Source: Agelaius tricolor (lineage: Eukaryota; Chordata; Aves; Passeriformes; Icteridae). From it: a stretch of 64,000 nucleotides of DNA. The first letter of the stretch is position 1, and the number at the start of each line of letters is the position of its first letter. Positions 33,181 to 44,049 of the stretch are shown one piece after another. The notes under the pieces are model-generated. The model made no database searches and was not told the origin of the DNA. It saw nothing but the letters and a program-made list of their open reading frames with translations. The DNA lies in the NCBI GenBank assembly GCA_023055355.1, contig JALJCS010000015.1, positions 19,581,516-19,645,515 on the forward strand. Direction: 5' to 3'. The position numbers and the translations under genes were made by a program.

Positions 33181-33950
33181 GACCTTCCCGGCCTCGACAC
33201 CGTGTCCCTGCTTGTCTCTGCAGGGCCCCCTGATGTCACCTCTGCCCCGTGCCTGCTCCCCCAGAGAGGAGAGGGGCACCGAGGACAAGGCACACAGCCA
33301 CCCCCCCCAAAATCCACCCAGATAAATGGGACACCAAAAGCCAGGTTTGGGGGCACCCTCCAGGAGGGTGACAGTCACCAACAGAATGTTCCTGATCACC
33401 CCTGAGCCCTTGGGATTTTGGGGTGAGGGCTGACCCCAGCACACGGCCAGGCCCTGCCCACACACAGCTCCCAGCCAGCTGCCACTTTGTCCCCTGTAGT
33501 GTCATTTTACATTGTCACACTCCGGGTTCAGAAACAGCACGGAAACATCAATTAAAAAACCTACCAGGCTTTTTTGGGGGAAAAAAAATAGGATACAGAG
33601 AGCAGGAGTTTGGGTGATTGACCAGCAGCTGTTGTACCTTCCCAGTGTGGCACTGGGATTCCCTCTCCCCTCTCAGCTCATGGCATTTGCTCCAGGAAGG
33701 GCCACATCTTCTCCTGGAGCATCCCAAATCCACCGCAGCCCCGGGCACCGCGCTGTGCCAGGCTCTGGTGGCACAGAGCCCCCGCAGAAGGATGCTCCCC
33801 CCTCTCCTCCCAGCAGCTAATTAATCCTGCTGCTCAGGCAGAGCTCATTAGTGCTGGTGCTGCTCCGGCCACCCGGCACAGCCGCCCTTCCCAGCAGACA
33901 GCAAGGTCAGTGCCAGGGGCTGGTGGGCACCACCAGAGCCCCCCTGGGTG

Positions 33951-34229
33951 GCTCTTCCTGCAGGCTGGGGATGTTTCTCCAAGTTTACAGCATAGGGAAG
34001 AATAAAAAACAAAAACAAAAAAAAAAAAGGGGGGGGGGGGGGGGAAAGAAAAAAGAGGGGTGAGGAGGTAGAGAAAAGCCCCCCCCGGGCTCTTCCTGCA
34101 GGTTGGGGGTGTTCTTCCAAGCTTACAGCATAGGGAAAAAATAAATAAATTTAAAAAAATAAAAAAAAAGATTAAAAAAAAGGGAGGAAAAGAAAAAAAG
34201 AGGGGTGAGGAGGTGGAGAAAAGCCCCCC
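33951..34229. repeat. Tandem duplication, about 138 bp x 2, with A- and G-runs
   Basis: Two copies start GCTCTTCCTGCAGG (33,951 and 34,089) and end with GAGAAAAGCCCCCCC. Each has an A-rich centre. In copy 1 an A-run is directly joined to about 16 G (34,029-34,044); in copy 2 the same place is AAATAAATAAATTTAAAA-like. Confidence 0.9.
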
Positions 34230-34450
34230 CCGAGCGTGAGCAGCGGCCAAGGAAAGCAGAGGAGTCAGCCAAGTGCCTCTCTCTGTGGCGGCAGGGCGCG
34301 AGTGGGCCGCCCTGCAAATGTTTTGAGTTTCCAAAACAGAAGGGAGAAGCCAAGAGCTGCCGAGTTCCCCCACAGGCCAAGAAGGACAAAGGGCATCCCT
34401 GTGTGGTGGAGGGGAGGGCGGGCACCCAGCACCCCCCCAGGGATGTGCTG

Positions 34451-34640
34451 GGTCAGGGGATGTGGCACAGGGGTGCTCCCAGCTCGGCTCTGGTTGCAGC
34501 CAGGGAGAGGAAATGGGCAGCTCCGGGTGACAGTGGGCACTGGATGGTGGTTGTGATGGGATGTGCACGCACAGGGACTGCCCTGAGCACAGCCTGGGGT
34601 GATTCAACAGCAGCCAAAAGCCCCCAGCTCCCTGTGCTGG
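34451..34640. repeat. Dispersed repeat, copy B (about 190 bp)
   Basis: Same-orientation relative of 31,246-31,440 about 3.2 kb away. It carries a single degenerate version of the 60-bp unit (GCCTGGGGTGATTCAACAGC). Confidence 0.75.
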
Positions 34641-35271
34641 CACAGCAGGAGCCTCCCAGCTCCCATCCTCCTGGGAACCCCCCCGCTTCAAGAGCCAAAC
34701 GTGCTGGAAAAGCCCCGAATCCAGCATGCTCGAGGCTCTCCTTGCTGCAGGAGACGCTGACACCAATCCAGAAGGAAATCCCAGTGCCCACCCCGGCTGC
34801 TGGCAGGGATGTGAGGATGCTGCATGGGTGGTCCAGCCCCTCTGAGTGATCATCCTGCAGGGTGATGCTGAGCCCCAAAAAGCAGAGCCTGCCCCATAAG
34901 GAAGATGGGAGATGGGGCAGCATCCATGGGAATGCCAGCAGCACAGGCCCCACACTGCTGGGGGACCCCACACCCCTCCCTTCCCTGCAGATTATAACCT
35001 CACACACAGATTATAACCTTAAATTATTAATCCCCAACAAATCCAAACCCCATCTGCCTAATCCTGCCCCCCTCCCAGGGGGATGGATGGGGGGCAGTGG
35101 GGCTGCCTGGATGCCAGCCCTGCTAGCAGGAGGGATGGCAGAAGCCACAGGGGGAGCCCCCCCAGCCACGCTGGGAGCAGGCAGGGAGACAATATCGGGC
35201 CTATGCGGCCCCCTCGCCGCCAGATGTGTGTTAATAAGGCAGCTGCCCCCTAAGCTAATAAGGTCACTTAC

Positions 35272-35376
35272 TGGCTCCAGCAAGACGAGAAAACAAGCAG
35301 GGGCTTGGCTGCGGTACAGCCTGACTTGGCACTCGCCGCACGCCGGCTTCCTGAATTCTTGCCGCTTCCAGAACAG
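35272..35376 (-). CDS. Candidate second coding exon (35 codons) of the CxxC-module gene
   Basis: Seen on the minus strand: a pyrimidine-rich tract (TTTCTCTCTGCTTTTTCC) runs to an AG at 35,378-35,377. Then come 105 nt of open sequence beginning Leu-Phe-Trp-Lys and ending Leu-Leu-Glu-Pro, followed by the donor CCA|GTAAGTG. Entry and exit are both phase 0, so it joins exon 1 without a frame break and keeps the frame beyond. It encodes ACGECQ, which resembles ACAECG at residues 618-623 of exon 1. It sits in a compact non-repetitive island (35,170-35,390) unlike the GC-rich filler around it. The intron to exon 1 would be about 15.7 kb. Inference only: the exon is supported by splice signals, phase and motif. 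The same features could arise by chance in a conserved non-coding element. Confidence 0.48.
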
Positions 35377-35599
35377 CTCAACGGGGTGGAAAAAGCAGAG
35401 AGAAACCTCCCAGGCCCCCCCACCCAAAACAGCACCCCCAGCACGGCCCACCCGTCTCCAGCATCCCCCCCCCCGTGCCCCGGTGCTGCAAAGCCACGGC
35501 GGGGTTTGATCCTTAGGGAAAACCTGGGGGAAAGGCTGGGGAGGGAGGGGGGGATTCCTGCAGACTCTCCCAGCAGCCCCCCCCGGCCCCGGCCCCGCT

Positions 35600-35730
35600 C
35601 CCTCCCTCGCCTGCCCCCGATCATGGCGCCTACAACTCCCTTTGTTTTAATATTCTAAAGCGAGCCAGATGCCGGCTTTAATCCCCTCAGCTGGGGAGGA
35701 TTTGCAAACACATTAGGAGGAGGAGGAGGA
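35600..35730. promoter_or_regulatory. AT-rich island, candidate non-coding element
   Basis: CTTTGTTTTAATATTC and CCGGCTTTAATCCCC, followed by a GGA run at 35,717-35,732. Confidence 0.25.
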
Positions 35731-36001
35731 GGCAGCAGCAGAGCCGGCCCCAGCCCCAGCGGCAGCCCCACGGCGGCACTGCGCCCCATCTGCCGCCCCA
35801 GCCAGGGCATCCCGGCCCCTAATTGCCTTCTCATTGCCCCTAATTGCCTTGTCGGGATTAGAGGCTGACAAGGTGTCCCACATCACAGGGGACACCAGCA
35901 TCCCCTGCCACTTGTGGCTGGGAGGGCCCTTGGCTTGGCTGGACAGAGTTTGGGGGTTTGCCCTGGTGACACCCCCGGTGCCAGCGGGGTGGGAGAGGCG
36001 T

Positions 36002-36139
36002 GGATGGGTCCTGCTGGGTGCCCAGGAGAGGGGCAGAGGTTGGGTGCAGCCCTGGGGTGATGGGTGGTGTGGATGGGTCCTGCAGGGTGCCCAGGACAGG
36101 GGCAGAGGTTGGGTGCAGCCCTGGGGTGATGGACGGTGT
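36002..36139. repeat. Tandem duplication, 69 bp x 2
   Basis: Units begin GGATGGGTCCTGC and contain GGGCAGAGGTTGGGTGCAGC. A separate 20-bp direct repeat CAGATCCTGCAGGAGCAGCT lies at 36,380-36,419. Confidence 0.9.
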
Positions 36140-36159
36140 GTCCGTCCCAGTGGCGCAGT

Positions 36160-38700
36160 CTCAGCTGCCAGCCCAGTGTCAGCTCTCCCATCCCTCAGGG
36201 ACACTGGGGAAAGCTCTGGGGAAAGCTCTGGGGGTCCTTCCTGCAGCATGAACAGGGGAAGGGATTTCCATCCTGACCTCCAGCACCGCCAGCTCCTGCT
36301 CTGCTGCTGCCTCCCTCCCCTGGGACTCAGCAAACGAGGCTGAGATTAACCAGGGACAGCAGCAGGAGCCAGAGGAGTCAGATCCTGCAGGAGCAGCTCA
36401 GATCCTGCAGGAGCAGCTCCAGGTGTGCATCCCATTTGTCCCACAGCATCCAGCCCACGCTCTGCACCACAGCCCCGCTGTCCCAGCACAGCCAGACCCT
36501 CCCCACAGTCAGGAGGGGGAAGTGGCCTCCCCAAAGTGGGGAGAGGCAGCAGCAGAGCCCCAGGAGCCGGAGGGTGATGGGAATGAGGTGCTGCAGGAAT
36601 ACCCCAACCCCACAACACCCCAAATGGGGAAACAGCTGCCACACAAGGTGCCCCATAAACCCCCCCCTCACCCAGGGGTCAGCTCACAGCACACCCCCAC
36701 AGCTTCCCAAATGCTGGGGGTTCCTTCCAGACCCCCAGTCCAGGCTGGACTTTGTGTGGGAGCCCAAACAGCTCACAGCCCTTTAGGGACCAGGGCAAGG
36801 ATCTCCACATCCTCCCCTGCCCATGCCAGTGCTGCCGGTGCCCACAGGAGGCTCCTGCTCCAGCTTCCCTAAAGAAACACCTCCAGGAACACAGAATCCT
36901 CCTGAGCTATCCCAGACCCCATATTCACACTGCAAAGGCAGCAGGGCTTTTTTTGAGGGTGGTTTTTTTTTTTTTTTGGTGTGTTGTTTTTTTTTTTTAA
37001 GACCAGGATCTCCTCCACAGCACTTAGCAGCCAGGAGCTCCCAGGGAGCAGAGCTCAGTGCTTCACAACGACGCCTCATTTGCCAAGAAATAATCCCAAG
37101 GAGAAAAAAAAAAACCAAAAAACAAAAACCACCAACTCAAAAAACACCCAAAAAACCCAGACTCAGAAGATAATTAACTCCACAAAGCAGCGACCCTGAG
37201 TAGCTCAAATCTTCTCTGTAACTCCCCAGCCTCTTCTCCAAGGAATTATTTCTTCCTGTCTCCAACACAACAGCACCAGAACCTGGAGGCCTGGGGATTT
37301 TATTGGGGTTGTGTGTGTCCCCCAAACCCTGCAGACAGATTTACCCCCACCCAGGCAAGGTGGGGGGCCCAGCCCCACATGAGAACTCAGATCTCAGAGC
37401 AATGGGATCACTCCCCACCCCTGTGGAGGGTCAGAACAGGACACTGAGGATGTGGGGCTTGAAGGGATGGAGAGGGGGGAAATGGGTGCTCCTGGCCCCC
37501 AACACCCACCAGCACCCCCTGACAGGGAAGGAGCCACTTTTCAGCTTCCTCCCTGCAGACAAACAGCAGGAAAAGGCAGGACAGACACCCTGGGGGTGCA
37601 TTTTACCCCCCCATTCCCTCTCCCACCTTTAACTCTGGCAGAGGGGATGCTCCACCAGAAGCTGGGGCGAGGGACCCTGGCACCATCACCCCCCTGGCAC
37701 CATCACCCCCTGGCACCATCACCCTTTCCCTGGCACCATCACCCCCTGCCCCTTCCTGGCCCTGGCCAGGGAGGGGAATTGAAGAGGGAAGAGCTGAGAA
37801 AAAGCAGTGCAGAGCCAGCCCTTCCCCCGGCATCCCCCTTCCCCTGCTGACCACAAAAAGCCAACATCTCCCCGCGCCCCTCCAGCCAGGGGATGGGAAT
37901 GTGGAAGCAATTGCACTTGGCAAGGCAGCAACAGTGAGTCAAAAACAGTTGTTTGGCTTGTCAGCCACCCAGGCCCTGCAGCACTCTTGTTTTCCTTTGC
38001 CTGCCTTAACCCCTTCCAGCCCCACACGCTGCTCCCAGCAGGAGCCACAGCCCCCAGCCCCGCCTGGAGGGGACGGGGGAGCTGGGGACAGGCCCCATCA
38101 CACAGCCCTGCTCCCAACAACGGGAGAATGGGCGCTTCTCTGGCAGGAGAGCCTGCAGGGAGAGGGTGCACCGAGCCTGCTGTGCTGCTGGGAGCTGCTC
38201 TGAGGCACAGGGATATCCCAAGGCCACCAAGGATGCCCGGTGGGCCTGGAGCATCCCACCCACTCAGCCCAGGAGGTGCAGAGAGCTCGTGTCCCTGCCA
38301 CAGAGAGCATCCCAGATGGGCCTTGGCAGCCTGAGGGGACATGGCCACACGTGCTGGGGACCCTGTGCCACCCCGGGCAGTGCCAGCCTGGTGGCTCCGG
38401 GTGATTTAAAGCCCTGAGCACAGCAGGCCCCATCCCATTTACAGCAGTTTAGCACATCCCAGGCTGTTCCCATTGGCTCCTCCAGCCCCTTCCCTGCTGG
38501 CCATATGGCAGAGAGGCCAGGAACACATCCAGAGCCACCACAGGCTGCAGCAGGGGCTCTGCTCCGTGCCCAGCTCACCCCTCACACCCCACCATGGGGG
38601 TCCCACACTGCTGGGACCCCAGCTCACCCAGGCTGCCACCAATGTGGGGCAGGGCAGGGGGACACCAGATGCATCCACCCCCTCCCCACCGCAGAGGGAC
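36160..38700. other. Stretch without a recognised gene
   Basis: Contains a T-run block (36,949-37,001), an A-rich patch with AAAACACCCAAAAAACCC (37,105-37,170) and a short CACCATCACCCCCTGG repeat (37,680-37,745). No supported exon. Confidence 0.45.
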
Positions 38701-38705
38701 AGCCA

Positions 38706-39340
38706 TGGGGTCAGGGTATGGGGCAGGGTATGGGGCAGGGTATTGGGCAGGGTATTGGGCAGGGTATGGGGCAGGGTATGGGGCAGGGTATGGGGCAGGG
38801 TATTGGGCAGGGTATGGGGTCAGGGTATGGGGCAGGGTATGGGGCAGGGTATGGGGCAGGGTATGGGACAGGGTATGGGGTCAGGGTATGGGGTCAGGGT
38901 ATGGGGCAGGGTATGGGGGAGAGTATGGGGCAGGGTATGGGGTCAGGGTATGGGGCAGGGTATGGGGCAGGGTATGGGACAGGGTATGGGACAGGGTATG
39001 GGGCAGGGTATGGGGCAGAGTATGGGGGAGAGTATGGGGCAGGGTATGGGGTCAGGGTATGGGGCAGGGTATGGGGCAGAGTACGGGGTCAGGGTATGGG
39101 GCAGGGTATGGGGTCAGGGTATGGGGCAGGGTATGGGGCAGGGTATGGGGCTGGGTATGGGGCAGGGTATGGGGCAGGGTATGGATCAGGGTATGGGGTC
39201 AGGGTATGGGGCAGGGTATGGGGCAGGGTACAGGGTCAGGGTATGGGACAGGGTATGGGGTCAGGGTATGGGGCAGAGTATGGGGCAGGGTATGGATCAG
39301 GGTATGGGGTCAGGGTATGGGGCAGGGTATGGGGCAGGGT
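38706..39340. repeat. 12-bp minisatellite GGGGCAGGGTAT, about 53 copies
   Basis: Near-regular 12-bp units with GGGTCAGGGTAT, GGGACAGGGTAT, GGGAGAGTAT and TTGGGCAGGGTAT variants. All three plus-strand frames stay open for over 320 codons because 12 is divisible by three and the unit has no stop. GGG-TAT-GGGG-CA-GGG runs are G-quadruplex motifs along the whole array. Confidence 0.97.
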
Positions 39341-39645
39341 TTCCCTTTGGGCATCCAGCCAGCTCTCAAAGCTCTCCATTGCCCCCAGACTGGTCCCAGA
39401 GAAGACAGAGATGGGGGTTCTCCCTCTCTCCCCTGGGGACAACCCCCTCCAGCAGAAGGGAAGCAGGGTGAGAGGATGGCTGGGGAAGAGTTAAACCCTC
39501 TGGAGCTCGTGGAAGGGGAGGAAAAGTGGAGGGCAAGGCTGCAGCCCGCAGGGAGAGACAAAGCGAGCTGCAGGAGCCAAGAGATGAAGGAGAGGATGCG
39601 ATAAGAGGGGGAGCAAGCGGGGTGTGTGTGCTGGAGCGAGGCAAG

Positions 39646-39682
39646 GGAGGAGGAGGAGGAGGAGGAGGAGGAGGAGGAGGAG
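39646..39682. repeat. (GGA)n microsatellite
   Basis: About a dozen GGA/GAG triplets, purine-only on the plus strand. Confidence 0.95.
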
Positions 39683-39699
39683 AGGTGGGTGATGACCAA

Positions 39700-39860
39700 A
39701 GTCATTGAACATTTTTTGGCACGCCTACCCCCGAGTATCCTGGCCGTTGGCCCAGCTCGGAGCTGAACTTAAACAAACTCCTGTTGCAGCCATCTGCTTG
39801 ATTTTAAAATAAATCAAACAATCTGTTGAGCCGTGGGTGATCAAATTTCCATCTGTGCGG
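39700..39860. promoter_or_regulatory. AT-rich island, candidate non-coding element
   Basis: AAGTCATTGAACATTTTTTG, CTTAAACAAACTCC and TTGATTTTAAAATAAATC. Non-repetitive; no coding. Confidence 0.35.
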
Positions 39861-39869
39861 ACGCCTGCT

Positions 39870-41700
39870 CGCCTCCTCGGAGCCTCCGCTTGCCTCTACC
39901 AGCCAAACACTCCTGGCAGCATGTGGCCTCCCTAATTCCTCCAGGAAAGGGAGAAACCGGACCTCCCCCTGCACCCCGGCCCCCTCCCGGCCCTGCCACC
40001 CTCCTGACTCAAACCCAGCGCTATTTTTACAGCCAAACACAGGCACATCCCGGGTTTAAACGGGAGGAAAACGGGGCTGGAGGGAAGATCCCGAGGGGGA
40101 TTGAGCTGCTGCCCGTGCTGGGGGGATTCCTCATCCTGTCTCCATCCATCCCACGGCTCTGAGGGGATGGGGAGGGAAAGGGCAGCAGCTGCTGGCCCTG
40201 GTGGTGGTGGCTGGACAGAAATAGCAGCTGTGAGGCCAGAGCTGTGTGGCTGTCCCCACGGGACAGGGACACGGGGCACACGTCACCTCCAGGTGCCTGG
40301 GGGTGCCAAGCCTGCAGCCAGCCAGCCTCCCAAGCAGCCTGCTGGCCCTCAAGGCCACCCAAAATCACCTCATCCTGAGGGTTTCCCCCCTGCTCTGCTG
40401 GCAGGGAGCCCAAAGGGGAGCAGCGCTTGCGTTTTGTCCCAAGGTCCCCAAAGAGAGAGGTGGCATCTCCCTCCTCCAGTCTCTCTGTGTCCTGCAAGCC
40501 CCCTGCTCGCCTGGGGGAGCAGCAGCCACGATATCCATGGCCCCAAAGCCCCTCTGAGGGTCAGTCCCCCGTCCCAGCCAAGGACAAACCCCTCTGGCAT
40601 CACCCCGACGTTGCCATCCCTCCCCAGAGCCCTTCCTTCCGCTGGGAGCAGAGGGCACCGGGCACAGCGCCAGCACAGCCACAACCAGGGCAGCGAGGGG
40701 TGGGGCAAAACACAGCAAAAGGGACCAAAAGATGAGCAAAGAGGCAGGAAATCGGTGTGAATGAAGGAGAAGGAGCAGGGTGGGTAAAGGATGGAGCCTG
40801 ATTTGGGCTCACTGCACCCCAGCAGCTCTGGTGGGCAAGGTCAGGGTGAGAGCACGGACTGTCCATGCATGGGAAGGGAGGAAGGACACGACAGCAGGAT
40901 TTATTCCTCATCCAGGGGTTCAGTTACTGGGGTGATGCTTCCTGAGGGTCCCCATGGCATGGTGGAAGCAGCAGCAAGGAAAAGGAGGTGCCCAGCACCC
41001 ACCAGAGCCGTGCCAGGAGCCCGAGCCAGCGGCTGCGGAACAAACCTCACCCCTGTGGGATATTGCCAAGCCCAGAGCTGTCCTGGCCAGCCCAGGGCCA
41101 GCCTGGCCAAGCCACTCAGTGCTGGAAAGAACAGGGAGCAGGGTGGGGGCCACCCTGCAGCCTCAAATGCTTCCCAGTGCCAGCTTTTGGGAGGGGCTGT
41201 CCAGCCCCAAGCACTCAGCATGCAGCACCCAGGCTCCAGGATCAGCATGAGAACTGGAATGGGTGATACAGCAGCTTGGGTGATCCCAGTGCCACAGGGG
41301 AACAGCCCCACAGGAAAATCTGCTCCTGGGGATCCACATCCCTGAGCTCAGGCGGTGGCTGAGATGGGGAGGTCCCTCCAAATGCTCCTTCTGGAGTAAA
41401 ATCCAAGCAGAGCCCTGACAGGATGCACAGCAGGGAGCAGGTTACACAGCACAAGCAATAGCGGGAAGGGGAGGGAAAAAAAAAAAAAAAAAACAACCAC
41501 CAAACCCCTTTTTGGAAGAGGAAAGGGCTGACAGGACCTGGCTGAGAAGCAGGAGAAAGCCCAGATTTCCCAGTTACTGTGCAGATGTTCTGGACTGAAA
41601 ACAGAAGACGGCAGGAGCGAATTCATCTCCCCCTCCAGAGACGCCGCAGCCGGAGCATCTGGACTGTGTCTGCAGGCAGCAGAGCCGGCTGCCCCCATCC
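39870..41700. other. Stretch without a recognised gene
   Basis: A run of 17-18 A at 41,478-41,494 is the only simple repeat. No supported exon. Confidence 0.45.
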
Positions 41701-41705
41701 CTGGG

Positions 41706-42252
41706 AGCCCCACACCAGGAACAGCAGGGACAGCCCCGGGGTGCCACACTGGGAACTGCCTGGACACCCCCAGAGCCCCCATGGGGAACGGCCAGGACAC
41801 CCCTGGGATGTCACACTGGGAAGAGCTGGGATACCCCCAAAGCCCCACACCAGGAACATCTGGGACACCCTTGGGATGTCACACCCAGAATGGCCGGGAC
41901 ATCCCCAGAGCCCCACACTGGGAACAGACAGGACAGCCCTGGGGTGCCACACTGGAAACAGCTGGGACACCCCCAGAGCCCCCATTGGGAACAACCAGGA
42001 CAGACCTGGGGTGCCACACTGGGAACAGCTGAGACACCCCCAGAGCCCCCATTGGGAACAACCAGGACACCCCTGGGGTGCCACACTGGGAACAGCTGAG
42101 ACACCCCCAGAGCCCCCACTGGGAACAACCAGGACACCCCTGGGAGCTCCACACTGGGAACAGCCAGGACACCCCAGAACCCCACACCAGGAACAGACAG
42201 GATACACCCAGAGCCCCATTGGGAACAGCCAGGACACCCCCAGGGTGCCACC
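41706..42252. repeat. Minisatellite, CACACTGGGAACAGCxxGGACACCCC-type, about 33/66-bp units
   Basis: Alternating half-units (GGGTGCCACACTGGGAACAG and GAGCCCCCATTGGGAACAAC) build a compound 66-bp period, clearest at 41,940-42,140. The multiple open frames here are repeat artefacts. Confidence 0.9.
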
Positions 42253-42465
42253 AGCACCAAGAGCGGGGCCAGCAGGGACAACCCAGGCCTGTCCCCACAG
42301 CAGGTTGACCTTGGCAGTGCTGCCTCCAGGGAGAACTGAAAGGCCTCATCTTTGCAGTGTTTGCACTCCAGGGTAACTCCTGCTGCCTGCTCCCACAGCC
42401 AAGGGGAGAGATGGGGAGAGGAAAATGGATGGTTTGGCAGTGAGGACAAGGAGAGGGGCAGGAGA

Positions 42466-42575
42466 CATCCATCCATCCATCTATCCATCCATCCATCCAT
42501 CCATCCATCCATCCATCCATCCATCCATATATATAAATATATAAACAAATCTAAATCTATACATATACATATATA
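42466..42575. repeat. (ATCC)n microsatellite grading into an AT-rich tract
   Basis: About 15 ATCC units with one CTAT interruption, then ATATATATAAATATATAAAC and TACATATACATATA. Confidence 0.95.
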
Positions 42576-43670
42576 CTTATTCCTGGCCAGGATAATAACT
42601 GGAATCATCAGCCCTTGATCATCACTGGATGTAAAGCCTCATGGCCCCTTTGCAGAACCATGCTGGAAGCAGCTGGAAGATGATGGTGGCAATTTGCTGC
42701 CTGCCCCACACCCTCAGCTGTCTGTGTGTCCCTCCCTCCTTGGGTCTGTCTGTCCCTCCATGGCTGCCAAACACTGAGTGAGAGCCCAGCATCCCGGCTG
42801 TCACCAAAATGTTCTGGGCTCCAAGGTCCCTCCCTGGTGTCCCCAGGCACAGAGGTGGCTGCTGGTGGCCCCTCAGATCCATCAGATGACACAGTCCCCA
42901 TTTCCAAGGAGGGGCAAAGCTGGGGAGGACAATTAAAACCATTTTGGAGGGTCAGCTGGGAAAACTCCACCTGCACAGGGTTGTGGCAGCTGTGGCCATG
43001 GGATGCACATCCTTCAGGGATGGGCACCCACAACAGGGATCCCCAGCCCCAAAGCAGGAGGTGCTGGGGACACACTGGGTGACAGCACGCCAGGACACAG
43101 CCTCAGGGGGCTCACAGAGGGGCTGGAAGCCTGGGAGCAGTCCAGCTCCTGCCCTTTGGCCAGGGAAGGCAGCTGTCCATCCCAAACCAAGGGGGGATGC
43201 CCCTGGCTGGGGGGTGGCCACCACCCCCCTCCCATCAGGACCTTCCCTCCCATCCCAGCTGGGCCTCAGCCTTGTTTCAGCTCTAAAGTGGAAGACAAAA
43301 ATTCACTGGGACAGAGCAAACCAGTCCCTGCAAAATTCACTGCAAAGCAGTCCCTGCAAGCCCTCCTGCCCTCTTCACATCCCTCATGGGGGTGCCAGGA
43401 CCCTCCCCATGCATTCCTGGTCAAAGCCAGCCCCAAAACCCAGCAGCTCAGCCCTGCCAAGACCTGGCTCTGCCAGGACACCAGGGCAGGCAATGCTGGA
43501 ATGGAATAACCCCTGGTAAATCCTGCAGCAGGTCCTTGTGCCACCAGGAATGGCCCATCCAGCACTGGTGCCTGGATACAGCCACCAAAACACAGAACTT
43601 TGGGAGCTCTGTGGATGGAGGGAGCTCCTACACCTGCACCAGCACAGCCTGGACACCCCAGCCCCATGCT

Positions 43671-43925
43671 GGGATGGGATGGGATGGGATGGGATGGGAT
43701 GGGATGGGATGGGATGGGATGGGATGGGATGGCATGGGATGGGATGGCATGGCATGGCATGGCATGGCATGGCATGGCATGGCATGGCATGGCATGGCAT
43801 GGGATGGGATGGGATGGGATGGGATGGGATGGGATGGGATGGGATGGGGTGGGATGGCATGGCATGGGATGGGATGGCATGGCATGGCATGGCATGGGGT
43901 GCCATGGGGTGCCATGGGGCGGGAT
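43671..43925. repeat. GGGAT/GGCAT block-structured pentamer array
   Basis: Blocks in order: GGGAT x12, GGCAT, GGGAT x2, GGCAT x11, GGGAT x9, GGGGT, then mixed units. The block pattern shows that the variant GGCAT spread locally and was then interrupted by GGGAT blocks. Confidence 0.97.
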
Positions 43926-44049
43926 GTGAGGCAGCCCAGAGCAGCCTCAGGTTTGCTCTGCCCCAGCGCAGGTCGCGGCGCGCTCGGCACAGGCTCCTCT
44001 CCTGCAGGTTGGAGAGGGAAAGCCGAGGCAGCTGCTGCTCCAAGCACGC

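Noticed and set aside
38705..39604. Three overlapping plus-strand open frames of about 330 codons
   Set aside because: All three exist because a 12-bp stop-free unit repeats. No unique coding flank is shared.
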